From Strongyloides papillosus (Eukaryota; Nematoda; Chromadorea; Rhabditida; Strongyloididae), in contig SRSI01000010.1 of NCBI GenBank assembly GCA_005656395.1, forward strand, positions 1,984,001-2,048,000: a DNA stretch of 64,000 nt, written 5' to 3'. The position numbers and the translations under genes were made by a program. Shown here piece by piece: positions 48,967-63,103 of the stretch (position 1 is the stretch's first letter; the number at the start of each line of letters is the position of its first letter). The notes under the pieces are model-generated. The model had not been told where the DNA came from. It saw only the letters and a program-made list of their open reading frames with translations, and ran no database searches.

Positions 48967-49294
48967 ATAATTATTTAACTATTTTTTACATCACTTTTTT
49001 AATAATATAAATAAAGACACTTCTTGTGTGAATAAAAAAGTTTTTAAGCAAATTAAACGACTTTATTTTTCTGAAAAATATAAATTTAAAAATAAATGTC
49101 TAAGGTGCAAATTTTATTTTAATAGCACCTTTTTATGTTAAAAACATTATTTGTATAATATTCAAAGATTTGTTTATTTTGAATAATAAACTTTATAGAT
49201 TAAAATTATTTTGTTCTTTTAATAATAAAGAAACGATTAATAAAATCATTCCAAACCTTTTTCTATTTATCCAAATAATAGGTATATAGATTCA
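48967..49294. other. Intergenic spacer
   Basis: 3' region of the Argonaute gene with AATAAA near 49011, and the leader of the next gene. Nothing else. Confidence 0.3.
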
Positions 49295-50094
49295 ATGGAA
49301 TCACATGTTGGTAAAAATTTACCATTACCTTCTAATAGCTGTAATTCAAAAATAGTTAACAGTAATAGTGACGAAAATATATTGAATTCAAAATCAAATA
49401 ATACTTCTACTACGCTAAGTTCTTCTTATAATCAAAGTAATTATCATGACATCAAAAGTGAAATTCCATTTTATATAAAAATTTAATAAAAGATGGTAAA
49501 GTTGGAGAAATCAAGGAAATAGTTAATTACAAACCTAACAACAACACTGATCAATGTATACATGGAATTAATTTCACACTTAAAATGAAAACGTCATTAA
49601 TGCCTTTACAAAAAATTTCTATTTTTCTAAACGGAAGGATAATTCTACAAGATTAAAAAGGAAAAACGAAGAGACTTAAGATGTAAAATTGGTATTCTTG
49701 TATTGAGAAAAGACGATAATGGAATACTTATTAGAGAATACTTTCTATTTACTCTTGATTATGATATATCATTTAAAGGTTTAGATAAACATATCAATAT
49801 TAAATATAATTATATCTCACCTACAACAACGCCTAATGTTTACAGCTGTGAAGATTCAACTTTTCATGCATCAAAAATGAAAAAATCAATAGAAGTAAAA
49901 TATTTAAAATAAGTGAAAAAACTGAGTATGTTTGTTTCGACTATGTTGACGAAATACTAAATGCTGTCACTTGTATAGAAATTTCTACAAATCCCAGAAA
50001 GTTAAAGAATAACTTATACACTGAATATTTAATATATCATATCCATTTATATAAAAATTTTAACAACTATTTATCAAAACATTTATTTTTCTAA
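49295..50094 (+). CDS. Unrecognised protein (frame-disrupted as sequenced)
   Basis: ATG at 49295 opens a Ser/Asn-rich N-terminus (64 codons). Coding then continues in other frames: [19 protein letters not shown] at about 49498, [20 protein letters not shown] at about 49685, and [18 protein letters not shown] from about 49918, ending TAA at 50092-50094. The pieces sum to about 260 residues with consistent composition, so one gene is likely. The middle has alternating hydrophobic residues typical of beta strands. Family not recognised. Its stop abuts or overlaps the 3' end of PAM18 on the opposite strand. Confidence 0.4.
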
Positions 50095-50542
50095 TAAAGT
50101 ACACGAATTTTAATTAGATATTTTTGATTCCAACAATCTTTTGCTTCATTTATCTTAGCTGCCATGTATGGTGAACCACCTCTATCTGGGTGATTAGCAA
50201 TCATGATTCTTTTATGGGCCTCTTTTATTACTTTTGGTTTTGCTGATGGTTGAACACCTAATATTAATGCTGCTTCTCTTCTTGTCATTTTAGATTCAAA
50301 ACCACCTTTATAATATTTTGAAAACTAAACATTAAAAAAATTATTTACATAAATTTTAAAATAAATAATTAACATACAGCATCATTTGCACCTGGTAAGG
50401 CTTCAGCAGCTTTTTTTATGGCTCTTTGATTTCGTAAGATAAATCTTCCTCCATATCCAATTGCTGCTAATGCTAGTGCTCCTAATACAAATCCATTACT
50501 CTAAAAAATAATAAAATATATTTATTATTTTGTACTTACCAT
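50091..50542 (-). CDS. dnj-21: Mitochondrial import motor J-protein PAM18/TIM14 (DNAJC19)
   Basis: Three coding exons. 50540-50542 contains only the ATG; 50378-50500 encodes an N-terminal membrane segment ([20 protein letters not shown]); the last exon starts at 50324. Protein: ...[30 protein letters not shown]..., J-domain motif HPD ([12 protein letters not shown]) and KINEAKD, all typical of PAM18, which stimulates mtHsp70 at the TIM23 channel. As sequenced the tail reads [15 protein letters not shown] and stops at 50091. One missing base in a T run (near 50135) would give the family ending KDLLES plus a stop at 50110-50112. Corrected length is about 113 residues; the human protein has 116. 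Confidence 0.85.
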
Positions 50543-51014
50543 CGTTTATGTCAATTTTACTTAATATATCTATCTAAAATATAATTTAAGATAAAGAATA
50601 TATTAATTTACAATATTAGAAACGACTTGAAAATTCACTTTGAAATATATTGGTATATCGTTACCTTAGAACAATTTTTATATATTAATTATTTTGATAA
50701 AATAATCGCAATTTTTTAACTTGTTTTATCAGATATTTATTATGAATAACGAACAAAATATTCTAGAAAAAATTTGTTTTGTCATTTCATTTTTAATTTT
50801 GAGGCATTAGATATCTTCTTTTATTTATAATGTGTCTTCACCAATATGAAGAAGGCGTCAAATAAGTAATAAAAATGAATGACGTTTATTTTAATAATTT
50901 TATAAAGCTGTTTTAAAGTCAAAGGCACAAAAAATCAATTAGCAGTTTGAAGTTTCTTTGAGCAAAAGTATTTACATTTTTTGTAAAAGAAACAATAATA
51001 AAATGATAAGAAAA
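50543..51014. other. Intergenic region: PAM18 promoter and actin 3' UTR
   Basis: Contains the actin 3' UTR with AATAAA-like signals on the minus strand near 50860-51000. No ORF. Confidence 0.35.
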
Positions 51015-53757
<2,743 letters not shown>

Positions 53758-54525
53758 CTATATTTCAATGTTATAAAAAGCATTATTCATAAAGGATTGT
53801 TGATTATAAAGTGATTCTAATGAGTATGTATTTTTTACTGATGAATGTAATAAATCATTGTTTGAATTATTTTGATAATTTGTTCTTTTATAAAACGAAT
53901 CGTAGTCAAGATAGGGAAATGTATGAGCAGCAACTAATGCTGGATTAAAATGTGTCTGAAGAGACAACATGTTTAAAGTTGAAGTTTCGGGTGATATCAA
54001 ATATTCTGTTGATAAACTATTATTTCCTTTTCCAATTTCCATAGTTGTTGAATTTATTGACAATCTCTGATCTTTTAATAAATTGGATAATGTGTCAATG
54101 TATAGTATTGCTGCACGAAGTATTTTTAATTTTGAAACTCGTTTTGTAAAAATTTTCAAAGCGGGAATATGATGTTTCAGTACTAAAAAAGCCTATATCT
54201 AGAATTATTTACATTATATAAGTTGTTGTCTTACCTGATTAACAGTATGTACTCTGGTTCGTTCTCTAGCATTTCTCTTTTCAACAGCATATATTTTCTC
54301 AAGACTAATATTTTTAAAACTTTTTTTATCGAAATTATTAAAATTTTCATCTTGATAATCTTCATTATATGATAGAGATGATAATGTCGGTAAAATTGTA
54401 TAATTATCTATCACTTTTTCTTCATCATCTTTGTTTTTACTTTTATAATCCTCATCAATATCATCGTTCCTGGAATAGTCATAGTCTTGAAACTTTTTAG
54501 CATGGTCTTCAAAATTGTCAGCCAT
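53758..54525 (-). CDS. Basic helix-loop-helix transcription factor
   Basis: Exons 54235-54525 and 53758-54192, with a 42 bp intron (54193-54234) that splits the bHLH domain after VNQ, give 241 residues. Domain at about 84-136: basic region KRNARERTRVHTVNQ, helix 1 AFLVLKHHIPALK, loop FTKRVSK, helix 2 LKILRAAILYIDTLSNLL. The RER-R pattern predicts E-box binding, usually as a heterodimer with an E protein. It resembles the tissue-specific class II bHLH group (Achaete-scute/Twist/Atonal relatives); no subgroup is clear. The N-terminus is very acidic and the C-terminal tail is Asn/Tyr/Ser-rich. The intron position is diagnostic because reading through gives VRQQLI and a stop. Confidence 0.85.
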
Positions 54526-55112
54526 ATCAGATTAATGAAAATTTAACAATACTTTTAATTTTATTAATTTAATAATGAAATGTTTATAATTTTCCAAGCA
54601 ATTTATATTTATTACCTTTTGAACTCGTTTAATATTCTATTAATTTTTAAAATGACATTTCATGTAGACAGTGTTGATGCAAACAAAATATTATACCTAT
54701 AATGGCAGGTGTTTCTTATCTAAACTTCTTAACATTAAGTTAGTTAAATTTTCCTAACAACCCCAATGAAAATGTACATTTCTTGATATTAATATAAAAT
54801 ACAAAAATAAATTTTTAATTATTTTCTTTTTAAATTTCTTTAAATAACTTATTATTTTATTTTCAAAAATATTTTTAATGAATAATTTAATAAATTTATT
54901 TCTAACATCTTGGTAATCATATAGAATAATCTTTGGTGTTTAGAAATTATTCAAATCATAGTTAGCATTTTTACTTTTTGAATATTTTGGGTTATGTCAA
55001 AATTTTACTTAATAATATAAGAAAAATGCTAAATAAATTATATATTTAAATTTATTAGGTCTATTGTATATTTCTAATATGAAAAAATATTTTGCTTTAT
55101 AATAAATTTAAT
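54526..55112. other. Intergenic region, divergent promoters
   Basis: Between divergent bHLH and EGF-domain genes. A+T-rich; nothing specific recognised. Confidence 0.3.
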
Positions 55113-55766
55113 ATGAAGTTACACATCCAATTTTACATTACGATAGTATTCTTTGTTGTTCCAGGATACTGTGATAATTTTAAATATCTACATACAAGAG
55201 AACATCATGCCATTGATAGCTCAGGACTTCATAAAACATGTAATACCACAAAATTTAATCCTTGTAAAAATAAAAGTCAATGTTATTATACAAATATAAC
55301 ATCGGAATATTTTTGTAAATGCGATAAATGTTACAGTGGACAATTTTGCCAAAACAAAATTTGTAATCTTATAAATCAAAAAGATACAATGAAACTTAAT
55401 GGATTAGCATTTTCTGACTTTGTATATTTAGCAATTGTTGGAATAACATTTTTTTTATCAATTATATGTTCATCAATATTTTCTTGGAGAAATGATCAAT
55501 ATGATAAGAAAATAGAACATGGTCATGTAATTGATGCTTCCTCTTCAGTGTTAACTAATGATAATAGTATTATGCAAGATATTGCCTCGAGTATGAATTT
55601 AGAAGAAAGGAAAAAGAATATTGAGTTAGAAGATTTTATAATTAATAATGAGTTTATCAATAAACCATATACTGATGAAAACAATAATCTTAATGTTCGA
55701 AACAATTTATGGGATGATTTGAAAACTAAATTAAAGAATCTAAACAAGGGAAAAAATAATAAATAA
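55113..55766 (+). CDS. EGF-like single-pass membrane protein
   Basis: 217 residues from the ATG at 55113; the upstream frame start is only a TTG. Signal peptide (HIQFYITIVFFVVPGYC). One EGF-like module with six cysteines at about 42-85: C-x7-C-x5-C-x8-C-x-C-x2-C and further CQNKIC. Transmembrane segment VYLAIVGITFFLSIICSSIF at about 108-128. A charged cytoplasmic tail of about 85 residues ends KNLNKGKNNK. Such short EGF/TM proteins include EGF ligands and adhesion proteins. No diagnostic B-loop spacing was verified, so ligand function is speculative. Convergent with the GLUT gene, with about 100 bp between stops. Confidence 0.65.
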   Translation: MKLHIQFYITIVFFVVPGYCDNFKYLHTREHHAIDSSGLHKTCNTTKFNPCKNKSQCYYTNITSEYFCKCDKCYSGQFCQNKICNLINQKDTMKLNGLAFSDFVYLAIVGITFFLSIICSSIFSWRNDQYDKKIEHGHVIDASSSVLTNDNSIMQDIASSMNLEERKKNIELEDFIINNEFINKPYTDENNNLNVRNNLWDDLKTKLKNLNKGKNNK

Positions 55767-55868
55767 AAATCTATTTCACCTTAATTGTCGTCTTATTATA
55801 TTCATAAATATTGAATTGTTTTAAAAATTTAAAGCAATAAAAAATAAATTGTTTGTTTATATACAAAT

Positions 55869-57462
55869 TTATGACTTTCTCTTTTTTTCCATTTCACGTT
55901 GAATCTCATCAACACTTTTACCTTTAGTTTCAGGAACATATCTAAAAACAAATATAATACAGAGACCTATGAATACAATAAAAATCAAAAAAGTATATTC
56001 TTTGAGATATCCATTAGCTATTGGAAAAATAAGACCAACAAAAAAACCTGCCACCAATTAACAAAACATGAAATGGATGTTGAAATTCCACGAGCTGATG
56101 AATTAAAAATTTCAGATACGTAAAACCATGGTATACCACCAGGACCAGTGGCAAATGAAATAATATACACTATTACTGTAGCAATAGCACCATAGGACCC
56201 AATTAGTTTTACCTTACTAGAAACATCTTGATTTTGAATTATTAAACATATAACTAGCCCAATAGAAGTAAAGAACATTCCAATTAACCAAATAAATGAA
56301 GAGATCGTCTTCCAAATCTTGGGTGATCAACAAGCCATGTTGATACTAATGTTTGTAAAAATAAAACTAATCCAATTCCAATTGTTCCATATACTGGGGC
56401 ATTATTTTTTAGTCCGGCACTCTTAAAAATCGATGTAGAATAAAAAAGTACAGCATCAACACCAGATAATTTTTGTGATAACATCATAACAATTGCAACA
56501 ATCATTGGCCAACGTAATTCATTTTTAAATATATTTTTTAAAGTCACTTTTTCTAAATATTTAGACTCTTCAGCTTCTCTTTTAAAAATTCAATTTCATC
56601 ATAAATATCTTCTTCATTTCTAAGTTTTTTTAATGATACTATAGCATTATCAATGTTGTTTTTGACAACTAATTCATGTTTAGGTGATTCTGGGGCATAT
56701 GGTAGAATTACTATTTGTATTATCATTGGAACAATTGGAAATAACAAAATAAGATACCACCTTGTGGATGTTCCAAATATTTGTGATAAACCAAGAATTT
56801 GAGAAAAAAGAATCGAAAATGTTATGAAAACTTGATTCATATTTCCAAATAAACCAGATTTATTTTTTGGAGCAATTTCACATAAGTACATTGGAGTTAA
56901 ACCAGTTGCAAGACCACAAGAAATACCAATACAAAATCTTCCAACAATTAAAAGATAGTATAAATGATAGTAAATACCTACTCCTTGTAATAATAGGCCA
57001 ATAAAAATAAAAATATTATTCAAAAGTAATCCTTTTTTTCTCCCAAAAGTGTCACCAACATATCCTGTCAAAAATGAACCTATCATACCACCCAAAAAAT
57101 AAATAGATGCTATAACACCAAAAATGGTTTCGGCTTTTTCTTCTCCCATCAAATCTTTTGTAGATGAAGAGTTACTTTTTATTATCCAATTAATAATAAA
57201 TTGTGATGGAGTATTAATACAACCAACATTATAACCAAATTGGAATGAACCTCCTATTAAAGCACCAAATGCTGATATGACTAATCGTTTTGTAATTTTT
57301 CCCTAAAAATTTATATTAAAAAGTAAAATATAATATATATCTTACATTAAAAACTTCTGGATTAATTTTATCCAGAGAATCATTTGTTTGAGAAGATAGC
57401 ATAATTGACTCTTTTAACATTGTATTTGTTTTAGTCGTTGAGTTACTTAAACTTTCATTCAT
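55869..57462 (-). CDS. GLUT-type sugar transporter, copy 1 (frame-disrupted as sequenced)
   Basis: Exon 1 is 57346-57462 (MNESLSNSTTK...), intron 57303-57345, then exon 2. Major facilitator family, 12 helices: FQFGYNVGCINTPS in helix 1, GRKKGLLL after helix 2, PMYLCEIAP, PESPK, helix 7 QKLSGVDAVLFYSTSIF, GRRSLHLFG, GPGGIPWFYVSEIF and PETKGKS at the end. It is paralogous, segment by segment, to the gene at 58606-60211. Three single-base losses break it: tttt at 56580-56583, aa at 56286-56287 and cc at 56054-56055, each one base short of the frame. If these are errors, the protein has about 515 residues. Helix 7 reads QKLSG instead of the neighbour's QQFSG. Expected to carry hexoses across the plasma membrane. 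Confidence 0.75.
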
Positions 57463-58605
57463 CTTTCTACCTAATATTTTTAATTAAACAAAATTTAATG
57501 ATGCTTTGCCAATAAAATTAAAAATATGTATTACGTAAAGAAATTAAAGATTTATAAAATTACGTACATAAATATATACCGTTGCATCAGAAATTATCAT
57601 TTTAGAAATATTACGTAAATTTTGAAAATTATCAATTTATTTTAAAATTAAGAATACAAAGTATATAATAATAACTATTTTTAATTTTAGAAAATTAAAA
57701 ATCATTTTTTAATAGTACAAAAATGTAAAAAGGGGACATTATATAAATTTACTATGTTTTTAGACAAAAAAGTCGATTTATTTATTGATAACTTACACGT
57801 TTCTCGATTAAAATTCATTATAAATATTTTTTATAGCTAATATTTTTATGACAATTCATTTTTTACACCTTTCTAAAGAGTTTGATTATTTAAATGAAAA
57901 TAACACTTAAAACTATTACTTTTTATTATTAATGACGAAATCTATAGAATTAAAAAAATGTTATAAGAAAATTTTATTTATTTGTCACTATAAAAAATAT
58001 ACTAAAGTTCGGTATTTGACCAAATTTCCATATTTTATTTAACAAGATTTTGTTTTCAAGATTGGTTATAAATTTTATGATCAATGATAACTAAAAATGC
58101 TCACGAATTTAAACAATACTTTCTTTTGATAAATATGATAGTAAGAAATAAATAAACCAGGTACAATTTTTTGTGAAGAAAAACTTTTATAAATTTAGCA
58201 AAAATATGTTTGTTTTATAAATCAGTAGAAACAATGATTGTTATTGAATATTCTGAAATATTCTAATCACTATTAATGTTTTTTATTGTTTAAATAAGTT
58301 ACACCTTCTTGGCAATCAAACATCTTCTGAAATTGTCAAAGGATTGATAAGATAAAAAGTAAAATAAAGGTCATATGTAATTGATAAAAACAATTAATCA
58401 CTTTTAAGATAAGTGTGAATATTTAGCGTTCAGTATAAATTTTAGCATTCATATTGTTTTGGTTAAAAAATATATAAATATACTTTTTTTTCTTGAAAGA
58501 GCATTTTTTTCATTTATACAAAAAAAAAGGTTACAACATTTAATGATAAAAATTAAAAAATATGTTAGTTGAAATATTACAATAAGTATGTAAGTATTAG
58601 CTTAT
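57463..58605. other. Intergenic region between tandem transporter genes
   Basis: Upstream of copy 1 and downstream of copy 2. A+T-rich. No ORF, repeat or RNA gene recognised. Confidence 0.3.
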
Positions 58606-60211
58606 TTATTTCATTTTATCCATTTCAACTTTAATTTCATCAACAGTTTTTCCTTTTGTTTCTGGGACAAATTTATATGTGAATAGGATAAAAATTCCGA
58701 GACAAGTTGTAAAAATGAGAAAAGTATATGTTCCTAATAGGCTTTCAACTACTTTGAAAGATACTCCTACAAGAAAAGAAGCAAACCAATTAACAAGACA
58801 CGAAATCCCACTTGCTGGACCACGAGCTGAAGAACTAAATATTTCTGAAACAAAGAACCATGGTATTCCTCCAGGACCAGTGGCAAATGAAATAACAAAC
58901 AAAAGAACAAATGCAATAGCACCATATGAACCAATTTGTTTTATATCAGGAGAAGCATCAGATTTTTGAAGAGACAGAGATCCTACAATAGCTATTGAAG
59001 TGAAAAACATTCCAATTAAACCAATTAAATGTAATGATCGACGTCCAAATTTGGGATGGTCAACAAGCCAAGTTGATATAACTGTTTGAATAACATTTAC
59101 TAATCCCATACCAATTGTAGCATAAACAGGCGCATTACCCTTCAAACCAGCGCTTTTGAAAATCTCTGTTGAATAGAACATTGCAGCGTTGATTCCAGAG
59201 AATTGTTGAGATAACATCATAACAATAGCTATGGTCATTGGCCACCTCAAATCTCCCTTGAATAAATCACTCATTTTAACTTTTTGATATCTTCTTGCTT
59301 CCTCGGCTTCACTTCTTAATGTATCTAATTCAGCTTCTACATTTTCACATCCTCTAAGTTTTCTTAATGACGACGTGGCAGTTGCACTATTATTCTTAAT
59401 AATAAGATCATATTTTGGAGATTCAAGTGCTAAAGGTGATAATAACAGTTGAATAGACATTGGAACAAGTGAAAACAATAATATAAAAGGCCAGAAACTT
59501 TCACTACCAAAAATATATGGAAGACCGAGTATTTGTGAAAACAAAATAGCAATTGTTACGAATAATTGATTAAGAGATCCAAACAAACCGCGATAGTTGA
59601 CACTTGCAATCTCACACAAATACATTGGTGCAAGTCCTGAAGCCAAACCACAAGAAATACCAATAAGAAATCTTCCAATAAATAAGAAATAATATATCCC
59701 GACATATTTTGCCAATCCCATTAACAAAGTAGCTATAAGAATAGGAATATTAATTAACAATAAACCTTTTTTCCTTCCAAATTTATCGGCAACAGCTCCA
59801 GAAAAGAATCCACCAAAGATACCTCCGAATGCAAATAATCCAACAATTACACCAAAAAGAAATTTAAACTCCTCTGGGTCTTTTGGAGCACCACCCATCT
59901 CTTTGTGATTTACCTCTATCCATTTAGTGATTAGTGATTCTGGAGCATTCAGACAACCAATATGAAAACCAAATTGAAATGAACTCATAACAGCAAATAT
60001 CATGGAAAGAAGCAATGTAGGTGTAAGTTTCCCCTGTAAACGGTTATTATAAAATTGCAAACTTTTTGTTGTGTAAATTTACCTCTAGTCCTGGAGACTT
60101 TGCTTGATTTAAATTTTTTGCAGCAGCTTCATGAGACAATAATGCAGTAGTCTGTTCATTTTTCCCAACAGTTGAAGTATCATTGGATGATGCCGGTTCA
60201 GCTGTCATCAT
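58606..60211 (-). CDS. Facilitated glucose transporter (GLUT), copy 2
   Basis: Exon 1 is 60083-60211 and exon 2 is 58606-60033 (49 bp intron), giving 518 residues and intact. Features: FQFGYHIGCLNAPE in helix 1, GRKKGLLL, GRFLIGISCGLASGLAPMYLCEIA in helices 4-5, PESPK, helix 7 QQFSGINAAMFYSTEIF, GRRSLHL, GPGGIPWFFVSEIF in helix 10, and PETKGKT. These are the sugar-porter signatures. The gene is similar to class I GLUTs and to the worm FGT-1 type. It has an N-terminal cytoplasmic extension of about 45 residues rich in Ser/Thr/Asn. The start follows an in-frame TAG. A TTTTAG just upstream could be a trans-splice acceptor. Higher G+C in codons suggests strong expression. Confidence 0.9.
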
Positions 60212-62003
60212 GGCTAAAAGTGATGACTAAAATGAATGAAAAAAAAATTAGACTTTTGAAAGGTTTTAAAGGAAATTAAAAAGCATAAAAAGGCAACCTT
60301 ATATAACAATCCAATAAAAAATATAGGATGCTAAAAGAGCATATATAGGTCTCTCGAAAGTGCAATATATCTAAAACTAGGTGAACATATAATATTAATA
60401 ATTACTACTTATTAATGATTGTGGGCACAGACAAATCTTTGATTGAACTTGAAATTAAAAACTTCTGCTGTTTAGTAGTGGCAAAAGTATGAAAAAAAAT
60501 TATGTTATTGTGCACGTAGGAGATATGAAATGTACGCAGACAAGTACACTATAATAGATTATAGCTTATCCTACAATCTAAAATAATTTTCAATAAATGT
60601 ATATATGCAAAAGCACCTGCTATACGAAAAATAAATCACAAGTTTAATGCATAGATGATCAAAAGAAAAATATTTACAAAACAATTTTACATTAAAAAAT
60701 AATAATAAGGAGCAATTAAATATAATTACTAAAAAAAAGTCCACACAAAGACATCGTTTTATATAAAAATTGTAAACATCTTTATTTCTCTTGTTTAATG
60801 TAAAAAATGCTTACGCGCATTAAGAATATAAAAATTTAATAATTACATGGTATCGATAAAAATAACAAGGTAAATTTCTCGATAATATTCACGTGGTGTT
60901 ACAATTTAAGTATACTTACTAAATCATAAAAAATAAGTGATAATCTAACGAACTATTTAATATTCATTCAAGTATTACTACTACTTTTTTTCTAAATTTT
61001 AAAATAAAATATTAGTAAAATAGTTTCAATGGAATTTCTTAAATTTAATAATAAGTGAGCAAAAGTGATAAATGTGAATAGAAATGTTATACAAATGTCT
61101 TAAAAAATATTTAATCTTCAAATGTTAACTTGATATTTGGCCCATTCTTAAAGTAGGAAGAACGCTATACTGTTTATGAAATATATAATAAATATACGGC
61201 AATACACAGGCGTTTTAAAATGTTTGGATGTGTGTAATGCTAAAAGTATACAACATGCATTATAATTTACAATCAAATTGTTATTCAATACAAATCAGAA
61301 ATATTTAATATCAATTTGATGGATCTAATGACAATGAATTAACTTATGGTTGTGTGATTTTCTACAATAATTGTGTGATATCGTGGATAATTACCATGTC
61401 AATTAAAAGTTGTTTACTATGATAAATTATCTATTGAAATACCGATAATTCCAACTATAATTAAAGTTACGGAAAAGTATTTAATTATACTCTTGATGAT
61501 AATAAGAATTAATGTTTCAATGAAAGTATTTAAAAGTTGGGAAAACGAACTATCTGTCCGTATATCATCTATCTATTTTTTAACATGTTAATGAAATAAA
61601 ACCATCTTTATGTCTATATCACTGTTTTATATTTGCTTGTATAATTCGAGAGAAAACCTAAAGCCTTTCTTTCCTCAAAAGATAACGAATTTATTTTTAA
61701 GCCTTTTTAAGTAGATAAAATGAATTCAAAGAACACAAGTACTTTTAGCATTCCCATTACTAAAAATTTTCAAATTACATTAAAATATTTTTATCAAATG
61801 CAAGAATAAAATAGACACTGATTCATCAGGAAGGGTTTATAAATAGTAACAAAAATACACATATACTTCATATTAGTATTGAAATGTAACAAAAAAATAT
61901 CTATATATTTTCTTGTTTTGTACATTAATTTTATTTGTAAAACAAAAGTAAAGCTCCATACAATTTTCAAAATAATTAATCAAATTGATCGTTTAAATTG
62001 AAC
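60212..62003. other. Intergenic region upstream of GLUT copy 2
   Basis: 1.8 kb, A+T-rich. No supported gene. Contains the GLUT copy 2 promoter and the SDS22 3' UTR (AATAAA-like signals on the minus strand). Confidence 0.35.
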
Positions 62004-62995
62004 TTAAACACGACAAGCTGTAGCATCCAATTGAGAGAGTGATGGAATAGAAAGTATTACCTTTCTTCGGTAATTAGCAGGGTCATTTGTTTGTACGGGA
62101 TTTCTCTCAAGGTATAATGTTTCTAATTTTTTAAGTTTCCCAAGATTATTTAATGATTGAACATCCTCAATTTTGTTGTCATTAAGATAAAGATCCGTCA
62201 AATTTGTCAACAACTCAATATTGGATATTTTTGAAATCATATTCTTAGATAAATCTAATAATTCAATAGAAGTAACATTCTCCAAACCATCTAATGATTC
62301 AATTCCTTGTTCAGAAATATGAAGTTCCTGCAGATTGGTTAATGTAGTTAAATTTTCAATCTTCGTTATACGATTAGCCGCAAGACCTAATATCTCTAAT
62401 TGGGTCATCGTTTCAAATCCCTCCATAACCTTAATTTTATTCTTTCCAAGGTGAAGTTTCTTCATACATGTTAAGTGAGAAATATTTTCAATTTTTGATA
62501 TTCTATTACAACCTAACTCTAATTGAGTAAGTTTTATATTATTTTCCAAACCTTCGATTTGTTTTATTTTGTTATAAGTTAAAAACAATTCTTCCAAATT
62601 AACTAAATTTTGAAGACCTTCAATCTTAATTATTCTATTTTGACTTAAATCCAAAACACGAAGTTTTGTCAATTTGTCTAACCCTTTTATAACAGTTATT
62701 TGGTTGTCATATAAATCAAGAGTCTCTAAATTTGGAATGTCTAATTCAGGAATCTCTACAAGCAAGTTTTGACGTAATGATAAGTATTTTAAAGAATGAA
62801 AACGAGATACATCTGGGAAGACCTTCAATCTGTTGTTAATTAATTCAATCATCTAAATCAAAAAATAAACCAATAACTATCGTCTTAACATAAAAATCTT
62901 ACCTCTTCGCCTTCATCTACCTCGTTAAGATTGACAGGTTCATTTAGCTCGAACTCAATATATTGGACATCCTTCTTCTCTTCGTTTTCACTCAT
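62004..62995 (-). CDS. sds-22: Protein phosphatase 1 regulatory subunit SDS22 (PPP1R7)
   Basis: Exons 62903-62995 and 62004-62852 (50 bp intron) give 313 residues. Acidic N-terminus (MSENEEKKDVQYIEFEL), then about eleven 22-residue leucine-rich repeats of the SDS22 type (LxxLxxLxLxxNxIxxIExL; e.g. LDLSQNRIIKIEGLQNLVNL). It closes with the LRR cap NYRRKVILSIPSLSQLDA, typical of PPP1R7. SDS22 binds the PP1 catalytic subunit and controls its maturation and localisation in mitosis and at epithelial junctions. Starting at the ATG of exon 2 would lose the acidic N-terminus. Length fits nematode SDS22 (slightly over 300). Confidence 0.92.
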
Positions 62996-63103
62996 TTTTT
63001 TCCAACTCTTCCTAAAATGAAAAAACTTTATTGTATCTAAAACAAGAAAAACATCTACAATAGTATTAATGAACGAAAATAATAAAATTATAATTTAATC
63101 CAA

